The position numbers were made by a program, and so were the translations under genes. From assembly GCF_016744255.1 (NCBI RefSeq), contig NZ_JADGES010000001.1, forward strand, positions 1 to 64,000: a stretch of DNA of 64,000 bases, written 5' to 3'. Origin of the DNA: Maribacter sp. (lineage in GTDB: Bacteria; Bacteroidota; Bacteroidia; Flavobacteriales; Flavobacteriaceae). How positions within the stretch are numbered: position 1 is the first letter of the stretch; each line of letters begins with the position of its first letter. The notes beneath the pieces are model-generated. The model searched no databases. It saw only the letters and a list, made by a program, of their open reading frames with translations, and was not told where the DNA came from. Below, one piece after another: positions 21,332-31,639 of this stretch.

Positions 21332-22606
21332 TTATACGTTAAATAACTCCCTACCTTTCATCAAAGCATTTACTTTCATCTTAACAGAAGAAAGTACCGT
21401 CTCGTCTTCTGGGTTAGAAATTACTGCATCAATAAAGTCTACTATAGTAGCCATATCTTTTTCTACCAAACCTCTTGTAGTAATTGCTGCTGTACCAAAA
21501 CGAACACCAGAAGTTACAAAAGGCGATTTATCATCAAAAGGCACCATATTCTTATTAGCAGTAATATCAGCTAATACAAGAGCATTCTCAGCTTCCTTGC
21601 CAGAAATATTTTTATTTCTTAGATCAATTAACATCATGTGGTTATCTGTTCCTCCAGAAATGATATGATAATCTTTTGCAACAAATGCTTTTGCCATAGC
21701 CTCTGCATTTTTCTTTACTTGAACCATGTAGTGTAAGTACTCATCAGATAAAGCTTCTCCAAAAGCAATTGCTTTAGCTGCAATAATGTGCTCTAAAGGT
21801 CCACCTTGATTTCCTGGAAAAACAGCCAAATTTAATAAGGTCGACATTTTTCTTAATTTTCCGCTTTTTAAAGTAATTCCAAATGGATTATCAAAATCTT
21901 CACCCATAAGTATTAACCCTCCTCTTGGTCCACGCAAAGTTTTATGCGTAGTAGTTGTTACTATATGACAATGAGGAATTGGATCATTTAAAATTCCTTT
22001 AGCAATTAAACCCGCTGGGTGACTAATATCAGCTAACAACAATGCATCAACACTATCCGCTATTTCTCTAAACTTCTTAAAATCTATATCTCTAGAATAA
22101 GCAGAAGCACCAGCAATAATCATTTTTGGCTTTTCTTTAGTTGCTATTTCTTGTATAGCATCATAATCTAGCCTTCCAGTTTCTTTGTCTACTCCGTAAA
22201 ATACTGGGTTATATAAACGTCCAGAAAAATTTACCGGAGAACCATGTGTTAAATGCCCTCCATGAGAAAGATCAAAACCTAAAATAGTATCCCCTGGCTT
22301 TAAACAAGCATGATAAACAGAAGCATTCGCTTGAGAACCAGAATGTGGTTGCACATTTGCATACTCTGCTCCGAATAATTCTTTAGCTCTATCGATAGCA
22401 AGTTGTTCTATTTTATCTACAACTTCACATCCGCCATAATATCTTTTTCCTGGATACCCTTCAGCATATTTATTTGTAAGTACAGAACCAGCTGCCTCCA
22501 TTACTTGTGGGCTGGTAAAATTTTCAGAAGCAATTAACTCTACACCGTTAATTTGGCGTTCTTTTTCTTCTTCTATTAAGTCAAAAATTAGGTTGTCGCG
22601 TTGCAT
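21332..22606 (-). CDS. glyA: serine hydroxymethyltransferase
   Basis: [53 protein letters not shown]. Confidence 0.97.
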   Translation of the reverse strand: MQRDNLIFDLIEEEKERQINGVELIASENFTSPQVMEAAGSVLTNKYAEGYPGKRYYGGCEVVDKIEQLAIDRAKELFGAEYANVQPHSGSQANASVYHACLKPGDTILGFDLSHGGHLTHGSPVNFSGRLYNPVFYGVDKETGRLDYDAIQEIATKEKPKMIIAGASAYSRDIDFKKFREIADSVDALLLADISHPAGLIAKGILNDPIPHCHIVTTTTHKTLRGPRGGLILMGEDFDNPFGITLKSGKLRKMSTLLNLAVFPGNQGGPLEHIIAAKAIAFGEALSDEYLHYMVQVKKNAEAMAKAFVAKDYHIISGGTDNHMMLIDLRNKNISGKEAENALVLADITANKNMVPFDDKSPFVTSGVRFGTAAITTRGLVEKDMATIVDFIDAVISNPEDETVLSSVKMKVNALMKGRELFNV

Positions 22607-22906
22607 ATCTTATTTTTCAATTATATTAGATGCGTAAAAATACGAATTGGGAATGTATAAATACATCTTAAATACTACTTTTGAAACAGAATTTATTAAA
22701 ATTCAATCAACAAATAAAAAAGTCTATTTACAACCATAAATTATTACTTTTAATTACTGCACCTAGTGGTTCCTAAATACCATTTAGAATATCACGAAAA
22801 GGTATGTTGTCTGTATTACACTATACTTAAACGTTTTTCGTTATACCAATTACCATATTTGGCACGGCTGTTGAATTTAACCTCTAGAATATGTAAATTA
22901 TTTATT

Positions 22907-24094
22907 ATGAAAAAATTTCTACTTTTCGGATTAGCGATAACTTTACTAACTGGGTGTAGCGGAGTAAAGAAAACGCAAGAAGCAATTAATACTGGTAATT
23001 ACACCCAAGCAATTAATACCTCTATTGTTAATTTATCTAGTAATAAAACAAAAAAGAGTAATCAGCCCTACATTCTCTTATTAGAAGAAGTGTTCGCAAA
23101 AAACACAGAACGAGAAATGGACAGAATTGCTTTTTACAAAAAAGATGGCAACCCCGCAAATTTAGAATCCGTATACAATGGTTATTACCGATTAAAATTG
23201 GTGCAAGAACAAATAAAACCTTTACTACCATTACAGATTTATGAAGAAGGAAGAGAGGCCAAATTTCAATTGGTAGATTACGACCAAAAGATAATTAATA
23301 CCAAACAAGAATTATCTAACTACTTATATACGAATGCCAATAATCTATTAAAAAACGCTAGCAATAAATTTGACTACAGAAAATCTTACAATGATTTTAC
23401 TTATTTAAGTAAAATTAATCCTGGTTTTTTAGATACAAAAACAAAAATGGAAGAAGCTCTTGCCAAAGGCATTAATTATGTTAGTGTCGCTATGAGCAAT
23501 AATACTAACATAATAATTCCAGAAAAATTAGAAGCTGAAATGTTAAATCTTAGCACATATGGCCTAAATAAATTATGGACAGAATACCACACCAATCCGT
23601 TACCAAATGTAATTTATGATTATAATTTAGATGTTTCTTTTGAAGATATAGCTATTTCACCTGAGCAAATAAACGAAAAGCAAATAATAAAAGAAAAACA
23701 GATAAAAGATGGTTATGAATATCTTACTAATAGCGATGGCAATGTTGTAAAAGATAGCTTAGGGAATATGATAAAAGTGGATAAATTTAAAACTGTAAGA
23801 TGCAATTATTATCAGTTTACTCAATTTAAAAGCACACAAGTTACTGGCTTAGTAAGCTTTACCGACAATATTAAAAAACAGCAAATTGATCAATACCCTT
23901 TAACTAGTGAATTTGTGTTCGAACATATTTATGCTAATTACCATGGTGATAAAAGAGCTTTAGACAATGATTTAACTCCTTTATTAAAACTTGGCGCTGT
24001 ACCTTTTCCTACAAACGAGCAAATGGTTTATGATACTGGCGAAGACTTAAAAGCTAAATTAAAATATATACTACAACAACAAAATTTTAATTAA
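22907..24094 (+). CDS. hypothetical lipoprotein
   Basis: MKKFLLFGLAITLLTGCSG lipobox; ATG at 22907 preferred over ORF-track start 22766. Confidence 0.75.
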   Translation: MKKFLLFGLAITLLTGCSGVKKTQEAINTGNYTQAINTSIVNLSSNKTKKSNQPYILLLEEVFAKNTEREMDRIAFYKKDGNPANLESVYNGYYRLKLVQEQIKPLLPLQIYEEGREAKFQLVDYDQKIINTKQELSNYLYTNANNLLKNASNKFDYRKSYNDFTYLSKINPGFLDTKTKMEEALAKGINYVSVAMSNNTNIIIPEKLEAEMLNLSTYGLNKLWTEYHTNPLPNVIYDYNLDVSFEDIAISPEQINEKQIIKEKQIKDGYEYLTNSDGNVVKDSLGNMIKVDKFKTVRCNYYQFTQFKSTQVTGLVSFTDNIKKQQIDQYPLTSEFVFEHIYANYHGDKRALDNDLTPLLKLGAVPFPTNEQMVYDTGEDLKAKLKYILQQQNFN

Positions 24095-24120
24095 TAAAAG
24101 CCCCAATTGGGGCTTTTATT
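24093..24120. terminator. bidirectional terminator (28-bp perfect palindrome) between convergent genes
   Basis: AATAAAAGCCCCAATTGGGGCTTTTATT. Confidence 0.85.
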
Positions 24121-24516
24121 TTATATATACTCCTCTAAAAGAATATCATTTATTCCTCCATGGGAAGAATGCGCAATAGCCTCTCCTCCCTTTATAACAA
24201 GTAACTGTGGCGATTGGTGCATTACTTGGAATTTAATTCCTACCTCATTAGAAACGGATCTAAAACTATGCAGGTCTAAATAATACAAATCTGCTTGTTC
24301 TTTGTCTAATACGTATGTTTCTTGAAATATATTCATAACCATTCTACTAATACCACAAGTTGTAGAATGCTTAAAAATAACCTGCGTCTTATTTTTAGAC
24401 TTTTCAGCAATCTCATTTAATTGATCCAAAGAACTTAAAGGTATCCATGGAATTACTTTTTTCTCTTTTTTCTCATCATTATTACTCTTTCCAAATAAAC
24501 CATCAAAAATTCCCAT
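24121..24516 (-). CDS. ytxJ: YtxJ-like bacillithiol-system redox protein
   Basis: IPWIPLSSLDQLNEI..KTQVIFKHSTTCGISRMV..YYLDLHSFRSVSNEVGIKFQVMHQSPQLLVIKGG. Confidence 0.8.
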   Translation of the reverse strand: MGIFDGLFGKSNNDEKKEKKVIPWIPLSSLDQLNEIAEKSKNKTQVIFKHSTTCGISRMVMNIFQETYVLDKEQADLYYLDLHSFRSVSNEVGIKFQVMHQSPQLLVIKGGEAIAHSSHGGINDILLEEYI

Positions 24517-24564
24517 ATACCTCTTTTATTATAAGTCGAATAACCCTCATTTTGCATACAAACT

Positions 24565-24607
24565 GACTAAATGTCCTTTTTTTATTCCTGTATCAAGACA
24601 TTTTGTC
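24565..24607. promoter_or_regulatory. candidate operator pair GAC-N5-GTC upstream of clpB
   Basis: GACtaaatGTC 24565-24575 and GACattttGTC 24597-24607, 32-bp offset. Confidence 0.35.
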
Positions 24608-24680
24608 TGCCCTTTTCAATTGGTAAGGTTGTTGACATTAACATATCAAAACTAAGAAATAACATTAAATTATAAGAGAT

Positions 24681-27281
24681 ATGAACTTTAATAATTTTAC
24701 AATAAAATCGCAGGAAGCGGTACAACAAGCCCAAACCCTTGCCCAGTCTATGGGGCATCAACAAATAGAAAATGAACATCTTTTTAAAGGAATTTCAGAA
24801 GTAGATGAAAATGTACTCCCGTTTCTATTAAAAAAGCTTCAGGTTAACTTTAAAATGATTTCTCAAATTCTAGACAAAGAATTAGAAAGCTTTCCAAAAG
24901 TTACTGGTGGTCAAATTATGGTTTCTCCTGAAGCGGGAAAAACTTTAACAGAGGCCAACATCTTGGCAAAGAAAATGAAAGATGAGTTTGTTTCTATCGA
25001 GCATTTACTACTTGCTATTTTTAAATCTAAAAGCAAAATTTCTACGGTTTTAAAAGACCAAGGAGTTACCCTTAAAGATTTAGAAGCTGCGATAGACGAA
25101 TTAAGAAAAGGAGGAAATGTAACCTCGCAAAGTGCTGAGGAAACGTATAACTCTTTAGATAAGTATGCTAAAAATCTTAATAAACTTGCCGATAGCGGAA
25201 AATTAGACCCCGTTATTGGACGCGACGAAGAGATAAGAAGAATATTGCAAATACTAACAAGAAGAACAAAAAACAATCCTATGTTGGTGGGTGAGCCAGG
25301 CGTTGGTAAAACAGCAATTGCAGAAGGACTTGCACATAGAATTGTTATAGGAGATGTACCTGAAAACCTGAAGGATAAAATTATATATTCTCTAGATATG
25401 GGAGCACTTATTGCTGGCGCTAAATATAAAGGAGAATTTGAGGAAAGGCTAAAAGCTGTAATCAAAGAGGTTACCGAATCGGATGGAAACATTGTTCTTT
25501 TTATCGACGAAATTCACACTCTAGTTGGTGCTGGTGGTGGCCAAGGTGCTATGGATGCAGCTAATATTTTAAAACCTGCATTAGCCAGAGGAGAATTAAG
25601 AGCTATAGGCGCAACAACACTAGATGAATATCAAAAATACTTTGAAAAAGACAAGGCATTAGAACGTAGATTTCAAAAGGTGATTGTAGATGAACCAGAT
25701 ACAGAAAGCGCTATATCTATCTTAAGGGGTATAAAAGAAAAATACGAAGCACACCATAAAGTACGTATTAAAGATGATGCTGTAATTGCTGCTGTAGAAC
25801 TATCTCAACGTTATATTACAAATCGCTTTTTACCAGACAAAGCCATTGATTTAATGGATGAGGCTGCTTCTAAACTTAGAATGGAGATTAACTCCAAACC
25901 TGAAGAACTAGATGCTCTAGACCGTAAAATTATGCAGCTAGAGATTGAAATCGAAGCCATTAAACGCGAAAAAGATACACAAAAAGTAAAATCTCTGAAT
26001 ATAGAGCTTGCTAATATTAAAGAAGATCGTATTGAGATATTTGCTAAATGGGAAAGTGAAAAAACGGTAATAGACAATATTCAAAAAACAAAACAAGATA
26101 TTGAAAACTTTAAATTAGAAGCAGAAAGAGCAGAAAGAAACGGAGACTACGGAAAAGTAGCAGAACTGAGGTACGGTAAAATTAAAGACGCGCAAGAAAA
26201 CTTAGAAAAATTACAGGTAGAACTTAAAGAGCAACAAGATGCAGGCACATTAATAAAAGAAGAGGTAACAAATGAAGATATTGCCGATGTTGTTGCCAAA
26301 TGGACTGGTATTCCTGTTACTAAAATGCTGCAAAGTGAAAAAGAAAAACTATTACAGTTAGAAGATGTATTGCACAAACGTGTTGTTGGACAGGATGAAG
26401 CCATTGCAGCAGTATCAGACGCTATAAGACGAAGTAGGGCTGGTTTACATGATATAAAAAAACCTATTGGCTCTTTCTTATTTTTAGGAACTACAGGTGT
26501 TGGTAAAACGGAACTAGCTAAAACATTAGCCGCTTATCTATTCGATGATGAAAACGCAATGACTAGGATAGATATGAGTGAATACCAAGAACGCCACGCC
26601 GTAAGTAGATTAGTAGGAGCTCCTCCAGGATACGTAGGTTACGAAGAAGGCGGACAATTGACAGAAGCTGTCAGAAGACGCCCCTACTCTGTTATTTTAT
26701 TAGATGAAATAGAAAAAGCGCATCCAGACACTTTTAACATACTGTTACAAGTTTTAGATGAAGGAAGACTAACAGACAATAAAGGAAGGGTTGCAGATTT
26801 TAAAAATTCCATTATTATAATGACAAGTAATATGGGGAGTCATATTATTCAAGAAAAATTTGAGAATACCAATGATATTTTTAGCGCATCAGAAGCTGCT
26901 AGAGTTGAAGTTTTAGGTTTGCTTCGAAAAACAATTAGACCTGAATTTTTAAATAGAATAGATGACATCGTAATGTTTACTCCTCTAAGTAAGGATGATA
27001 TTAAACTCATTGTAAAACTACAGGTAGAACAATTGAAAAAGATGCTTACTAAACAAAACATCACAATTGATGCTACACCTGAAGCTATAAACTTTTTAGC
27101 AGAAAAAGGTTATGACCCACAATACGGAGCTAGACCTATAAAAAGAGTAATACAAAGAGAAGTGTTAAACAATTTATCCAGAGAATTACTTAAAGGTACT
27201 ATAAAAGCAGAAAGTGTAGTACTCATTGATTCTTTTAACGACGCTCTTGTTTTTAGAAACCAGAACGAATTTGCTTCCTAA
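24681..27281 (+). CDS. clpB: ATP-dependent chaperone ClpB
   Basis: Two AAA+ modules, GEPGVGKTAIAEGLAHRI, middle coiled-coil, GTTGVGKTELAKTLA. Confidence 0.97.
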   Translation: MNFNNFTIKSQEAVQQAQTLAQSMGHQQIENEHLFKGISEVDENVLPFLLKKLQVNFKMISQILDKELESFPKVTGGQIMVSPEAGKTLTEANILAKKMKDEFVSIEHLLLAIFKSKSKISTVLKDQGVTLKDLEAAIDELRKGGNVTSQSAEETYNSLDKYAKNLNKLADSGKLDPVIGRDEEIRRILQILTRRTKNNPMLVGEPGVGKTAIAEGLAHRIVIGDVPENLKDKIIYSLDMGALIAGAKYKGEFEERLKAVIKEVTESDGNIVLFIDEIHTLVGAGGGQGAMDAANILKPALARGELRAIGATTLDEYQKYFEKDKALERRFQKVIVDEPDTESAISILRGIKEKYEAHHKVRIKDDAVIAAVELSQRYITNRFLPDKAIDLMDEAASKLRMEINSKPEELDALDRKIMQLEIEIEAIKREKDTQKVKSLNIELANIKEDRIEIFAKWESEKTVIDNIQKTKQDIENFKLEAERAERNGDYGKVAELRYGKIKDAQENLEKLQVELKEQQDAGTLIKEEVTNEDIADVVAKWTGIPVTKMLQSEKEKLLQLEDVLHKRVVGQDEAIAAVSDAIRRSRAGLHDIKKPIGSFLFLGTTGVGKTELAKTLAAYLFDDENAMTRIDMSEYQERHAVSRLVGAPPGYVGYEEGGQLTEAVRRRPYSVILLDEIEKAHPDTFNILLQVLDEGRLTDNKGRVADFKNSIIIMTSNMGSHIIQEKFENTNDIFSASEAARVEVLGLLRKTIRPEFLNRIDDIVMFTPLSKDDIKLIVKLQVEQLKKMLTKQNITIDATPEAINFLAEKGYDPQYGARPIKRVIQREVLNNLSRELLKGTIKAESVVLIDSFNDALVFRNQNEFAS

Positions 27282-27299
27282 GCAAAAGAATAGTTATGT

Positions 27300-27335
27300 A
27301 ATCGATATCGGTATAAATTTATACCGATATCGATT
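27300..27335. terminator. 36-bp perfect palindrome followed by T tract; clpB terminator and/or operator for adjacent TetR gene
   Basis: AATCGATATCGGTATAAATTTATACCGATATCGATT then TTTTT. Confidence 0.65.
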
Positions 27336-27349
27336 TTTTTATATAAATT

Positions 27350-27365
27350 TATACCATACAGTATA
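27350..27365. promoter_or_regulatory. candidate TetR-type operator TATAC-CATACA-GTATA
   Basis: Inverted repeat just upstream of tetR-like gene. Confidence 0.3.
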
Positions 27366-27401
27366 TAGATTTTTTATATTCGTATAAAATACACCGTTAA
27401 A

Positions 27402-27998
27402 ATGTCTGGTAAAGCAAAAAAAACCACAGCCTTTATTATAGAAACCGTAGCTCCTGTTTTTAACAAGCATGGTTATATAGGTACAAGTATGAGCGACTTA
27501 ACGGAAGCAACTGGCTTAACCAAAGGCGCCCTTTATGGGAATTTTGAAAACAAAGAAGCCTTAGCTCTTGCTGCTTTTGAATATAATAGCAAATTACTTT
27601 TTAAGGCTATTGATGAGGAACTTAATGTTGAAGGTAAGGCACTAGACAAAATTTTTAATCTAACTAAATTTTACCAACGTTATGACATTTTTACTTTAGA
27701 AATGGGTGGTTGTCCTATTGTAAATGTTGGTGTTGACGCGCAAAACAATAATAGACTTTTAGCAGCTGCGGCTAAAGAAGCTATAAAAGAAATTGAAGGC
27801 AAAATAGCTTTAGTTCTAGAAAATGGAGTAAATAATCAAGAAATTCATCTGCCAGTTACTCCTTTACAATTTGCTAAACAAATGTTCACCATGATTCAGG
27901 GTGCTATAACAATGTCTACTATTACCAAAGACAGAAAATATCTACACAACACTGTTGCATATCTTGAAGTATTAGTAAAAAAAGAAATTAAGAAATAA
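27402..27998 (+). CDS. TetR/AcrR family transcriptional regulator
   Basis: N-terminal HTH FNKHGYIGTSMSDLTEATGLTKGALYGNFENKEALALAAFEYN. Confidence 0.92.
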   Translation: MSGKAKKTTAFIIETVAPVFNKHGYIGTSMSDLTEATGLTKGALYGNFENKEALALAAFEYNSKLLFKAIDEELNVEGKALDKIFNLTKFYQRYDIFTLEMGGCPIVNVGVDAQNNNRLLAAAAKEAIKEIEGKIALVLENGVNNQEIHLPVTPLQFAKQMFTMIQGAITMSTITKDRKYLHNTVAYLEVLVKKEIKK

Positions 27999-28018
27999 TA
28001 TTTTCTTAATTTCTTTTT
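27981..28018 (+). terminator. intrinsic terminator overlapping the 3' end of the tetR-like CDS
   Basis: AAAGAAATTAAGAAA-taatat-TTTCTTAATTTCTTT. Confidence 0.65.
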
Positions 28019-28028
28019 CTGTTTTATT

Positions 28029-29693
28029 TTACTCCCCTGTTACTCTAAATATCCAAGTTTTTGAAGTGTACTTCCCTTTTAACTTACCATCTCTAGCGGT
28101 TCTAGCCTCATTAATAGTATTGTATTTACCTAAGTACACATAATTAAATCTATTCTGACTTCTATAAAAATAAGCAGGAGTTAAACCTTTCTTTTTCATG
28201 TCTTTCATGAAAAGTTCTAGATACTTTTTAGTTCCAAAAACATTAGCTATTAGATAATATCCGGGCTCTAAATTTCCTTCTTTTGCTACCTCTTCATACT
28301 TCTCCCCCTTTTGAACAATTACCACTTCTGTAATACTCGTTTTATTAGGTGCCTCAAGAGCCAACTCTTTTTTAGCTAAAGAATCTTTCATTCTTTTCTC
28401 TCGTAACCTTCTAGAAAAAGCCAAAGCCTCTTCTAACTTAACTCTATCAACAGAATCCTTTTTTCTTAATTGAACCCTTTCTTCGCTTGCAATTTTAGTT
28501 TCATTAAGAATATTTCTATCCTCTAATAACTTTTGCTCACGTTTAGCTGCTCTAACAGAGTCTTTAATTCTTTTGCGAACTTCATTTCTATTTACAGCAA
28601 GGCTAGCTTCCTCTTTTTTAACACTCAACAAAGAATCTCTCTGAAACCTTACCTTTTGTTTCTCTATTTTGGCCTTTTCTTTTTCCGATTTTTTCACAGC
28701 TAAAGCCTCTGATTTAGACAATTGTCTACCTAACTTTTCTTCTTTCTCCGTATTCTCTTCTTCTTTAGTCTTTTCTTTTCTTGCTCTTTGTTTTCCAAAG
28801 TTATAAGTGGTTACCAATTCAAAAGTAGGATCTACTCCTTTTAAATCAGAACTAGAACCAAACTCCGTCAATACCCCAACAGACAAACGTTTAAAAAAAT
28901 TTCCTCCGACACCACCAGAAAAACCATAGAAGTTATTATAACCAGCTTGTGCCCAAAATTTATTAGTATCTAATAAGGTAGTAATACCTATTTGAGAATC
29001 TTGATTAGGGACTGTTTTATAATAAACTGCAGGTCTTAAAAAAGCATTCTCATCAAAATTAAAGAAAGATACAGGAAACTCATAAGATGCCAAACCCAGA
29101 AAAACACGTTCTCCAGATACTGAAGACCTCTCTTTATTGGTAAAATTATAATCGAATAAATTTTCCGCTACAACCCCTACACTAAATCTATCTATCTGTA
29201 AATTTAACCCTGGAGCAACTTGAACTATAAAATTATTACTACTTGCTAGTTGCGGTAATTGAATTTGAGGATCCGTTTGGAAACGGGTATCTGCTAATTC
29301 TTGAGTATACCCCATTACATTAACCCCTATGCCCAAAAGTACACCTGAACCTAATTTAATAGTATGTGCATAATTAATTATACCTCCGGTATTAATAAAT
29401 ATTCCTGTATTATTTTGTAAAAACCCAACCCCAACAGAAGTTGCTTCCCCTATCTTTCTATTATAGTTTAAAAAAACAGAAGTTGGATCTGCATCAATAG
29501 TTTGCCACTGCCAACGCGTCCATAAACCTATAGATTGCGAAGTATTCGCTTCTAAAGAATATGCAGGGTTTAACAAACTAGTATTAAAATTAGTTATGTT
29601 ATGTTGCCTTATATCACCAGGCAGGTCTATATTTTGTGCATTTGTTGCTAGGAACATTAAGAACACTAGAACAACTATATTATTTTTAAGCAT
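28029..29693 (-). CDS. PorP/SprF-family type IX secretion-associated membrane protein with charged coiled-coil and C-terminal SPOR-like domain
   Basis: NFNTSLLNPAYSLEANTSQSIGLWTRWQWQ..; Lys/Glu-rich segment; GYYLIANVFGTKKYLELFMKDMKKKGLTPAYFYRSQNRFNYVYLGKY. Confidence 0.82.
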   Translation of the reverse strand: MLKNNIVVLVFLMFLATNAQNIDLPGDIRQHNITNFNTSLLNPAYSLEANTSQSIGLWTRWQWQTIDADPTSVFLNYNRKIGEATSVGVGFLQNNTGIFINTGGIINYAHTIKLGSGVLLGIGVNVMGYTQELADTRFQTDPQIQLPQLASSNNFIVQVAPGLNLQIDRFSVGVVAENLFDYNFTNKERSSVSGERVFLGLASYEFPVSFFNFDENAFLRPAVYYKTVPNQDSQIGITTLLDTNKFWAQAGYNNFYGFSGGVGGNFFKRLSVGVLTEFGSSSDLKGVDPTFELVTTYNFGKQRARKEKTKEEENTEKEEKLGRQLSKSEALAVKKSEKEKAKIEKQKVRFQRDSLLSVKKEEASLAVNRNEVRKRIKDSVRAAKREQKLLEDRNILNETKIASEERVQLRKKDSVDRVKLEEALAFSRRLREKRMKDSLAKKELALEAPNKTSITEVVIVQKGEKYEEVAKEGNLEPGYYLIANVFGTKKYLELFMKDMKKKGLTPAYFYRSQNRFNYVYLGKYNTINEARTARDGKLKGKYTSKTWIFRVTGE

Positions 29694-29787
29694 ATACAAA
29701 AAAACAAAAAATAGCCGTGAAATATACTATTTTCTAGTATTTTTAGTTAGATTAATAGTTAATTTTTACGTTACAGACTACCTAATT

Positions 29788-30336
29788 ATGAAAGCACTTA
29801 AAATCATATTCCTTATTTTATTTATTATAGGTTTATCTTCTTGTAAAGACAAAGCTATAGAAACACAAGAAACAGCAGTAGTACCAGAAGTTTCTACATA
29901 CTATTTTATCAGACATGCTGAAAAAGATAGGAGTAATTCTCAAAATAGTGACCCAGAACTCATTCAAAAAGGCTTAGGAAGAGCTATGCATTGGGCTGAA
30001 ATATTTGTAGATATAGATTTAGATGCAATATATTCCACAGATTATTCCAGAGCCTCCATGACAGCTGCTCCAACATCTGTTAAAAAAAATATAGATGTAC
30101 AATATTATAACTTCGAGGATATTAATATAGAACAATTTAAAAAAGACCACATAAATCAAAATACTTTAATCGTTGGACATAGCAATTCTACTCCTGAATT
30201 TGTAAACCAAATGCTAGGTGAAGAGAAATATAACCAAATGGACGATTATGATAATGGAAGTCTTTTTATTGTACAAGTAGTCAACGGAAAAGCAACTTCG
30301 CAGCGTTTACATATTAATTGTAACTGTCCGGAGTAA
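29788..30336 (+). CDS. histidine phosphatase (SixA-like) lipoprotein
   Basis: LSSCKD lipobox; YFIRHAEKDRS; IYSTDYSRASMTA; LIVGHSNSTPEFV; start 29788 rather than 29596. Confidence 0.82.
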   Translation: MKALKIIFLILFIIGLSSCKDKAIETQETAVVPEVSTYYFIRHAEKDRSNSQNSDPELIQKGLGRAMHWAEIFVDIDLDAIYSTDYSRASMTAAPTSVKKNIDVQYYNFEDINIEQFKKDHINQNTLIVGHSNSTPEFVNQMLGEEKYNQMDDYDNGSLFIVQVVNGKATSQRLHINCNCPE

Positions 30337-31066
30337 CTGTAATTTTCTTTAACTCTATTGTAGACAATAATTCTAATTCCTTTTTAGTATAAAGAAGATC
30401 TAAGTCTTGAACCGGATATTCGGTATTCTTAGGTTTATAATTTTTATAATCTACAAAACGAATTCCGTTTATATATCTTTCATTAAAAGCAACCCTAAAT
30501 CTGCTTCCTCCTCCATTTACAGCAAAAGAATACGCTAAAAAATCTGGCAAATAGGTTTCTGTGTTTATCCAATATATATACACATCTTCAAAATCATCCC
30601 CTCCATCCTTCTCACTAAAAGTCACTTGTATTTTATAATACTCTCGCCCTTCTATGGTAACTTTACCTAACATCGTTTTATGTACAGCCGCATCATTTAG
30701 ACCAAAAGGAAGTTTTGAAAAATAATGTACCGAATTTATTGAATTAGCATAGGCTACAGATAAGGTATCGTGTAATTTTACAAAAGTACCATCTACAAAA
30801 CGCTTTACTCCTTTTCCATATTTAACATCTTCTATATACAGGGAATCTTGCTTATAACTTCTACTTAACTCAAAACCCTTTTTTTGAGGTTTTGAAACAT
30901 ATTTTTTATCCCTAAAAATAAAGGATGTTTTATTTTTCTTATGCAGATACCCTCCACTTGCTTCCATACTTTTATTTACTACAAATTGCGCAGTAGGTAC
31001 TTTTTTTTCGTTTATTTTACAGGATAAAAAAAGAATAGTGATTAAGAATATAAATACTATTTTCAT
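30314..31066 (-). CDS. conserved lipoprotein (DUF6503-like)
   Basis: ILFLSCKI lipobox; YWINTETYLPDFLAYSFAVNGGGSRFRVAFNERYINGIRFVDYKNYKP. Confidence 0.7.
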   Translation of the reverse strand: MKIVFIFLITILFLSCKINEKKVPTAQFVVNKSMEASGGYLHKKNKTSFIFRDKKYVSKPQKKGFELSRSYKQDSLYIEDVKYGKGVKRFVDGTFVKLHDTLSVAYANSINSVHYFSKLPFGLNDAAVHKTMLGKVTIEGREYYKIQVTFSEKDGGDDFEDVYIYWINTETYLPDFLAYSFAVNGGGSRFRVAFNERYINGIRFVDYKNYKPKNTEYPVQDLDLLYTKKELELLSTIELKKITVTPDSYN

Positions 31067-31177
31067 AAATAATTTTATTATCTGTTCGCAAATAAACTTT
31101 TTAATTACAATTCTTATTCTAATTTTCTAAATTATTAAAAAGAGTTATAAAATTATTGTGCTTATTTTTGCTTTACT

Positions 31178-31639
31178 ATGCAAACTAACATCAACATTAA
31201 AAATAAAAAGGCTCGTTTTGAATACGAGATTTTAGACAAATATACCGCAGGTATTGTTTTGTCTGGAACAGAAATAAAATCTATTCGTTTCGGAAGAGCT
31301 TCCATAACCGAAAGTTTTTGTGAATTTAATGAAAGAGGAGAGCTTTTTGTGATTAATATGCAGGTTGATGAATATTCTCATGGCTCTCATTACAACCACA
31401 AGCCAAAGGCTGCTCGTAAACTTCTTTTAAATAAAAGGGAACTAAAGAAACTAGACCGTGAAGTAAAAAACTCTGGCCTTACCATTGTACCACTTAATCT
31501 CTTTATAAACGAAAAAGGATTTGCCAAAATGAATATTGCCTTAGCAAAAGGTAAAAAACTTTATGACAAAAGAGAAACAATGAAAGACCGCGACAACAAA
31601 AGAGATTTAGACCGCGTTAAGAAAAATTTTAAATCTTAA
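31178..31639 (+). CDS. smpB: SsrA-binding protein
   Basis: [29 protein letters not shown]. Confidence 0.97.
   Translation: MQTNINIKNKKARFEYEILDKYTAGIVLSGTEIKSIRFGRASITESFCEFNERGELFVINMQVDEYSHGSHYNHKPKAARKLLLNKRELKKLDREVKNSGLTIVPLNLFINEKGFAKMNIALAKGKKLYDKRETMKDRDNKRDLDRVKKNFKS

Noticed and set aside
24911-25492. 193-aa minus ORF inside clpB (also 25811..26077, 26147..26404, 26849..27064)
   Set aside because: Shadow ORFs antisense to strongly conserved ClpB coding sequence; Ser/Ile/Leu-rich composition typical of antisense frames
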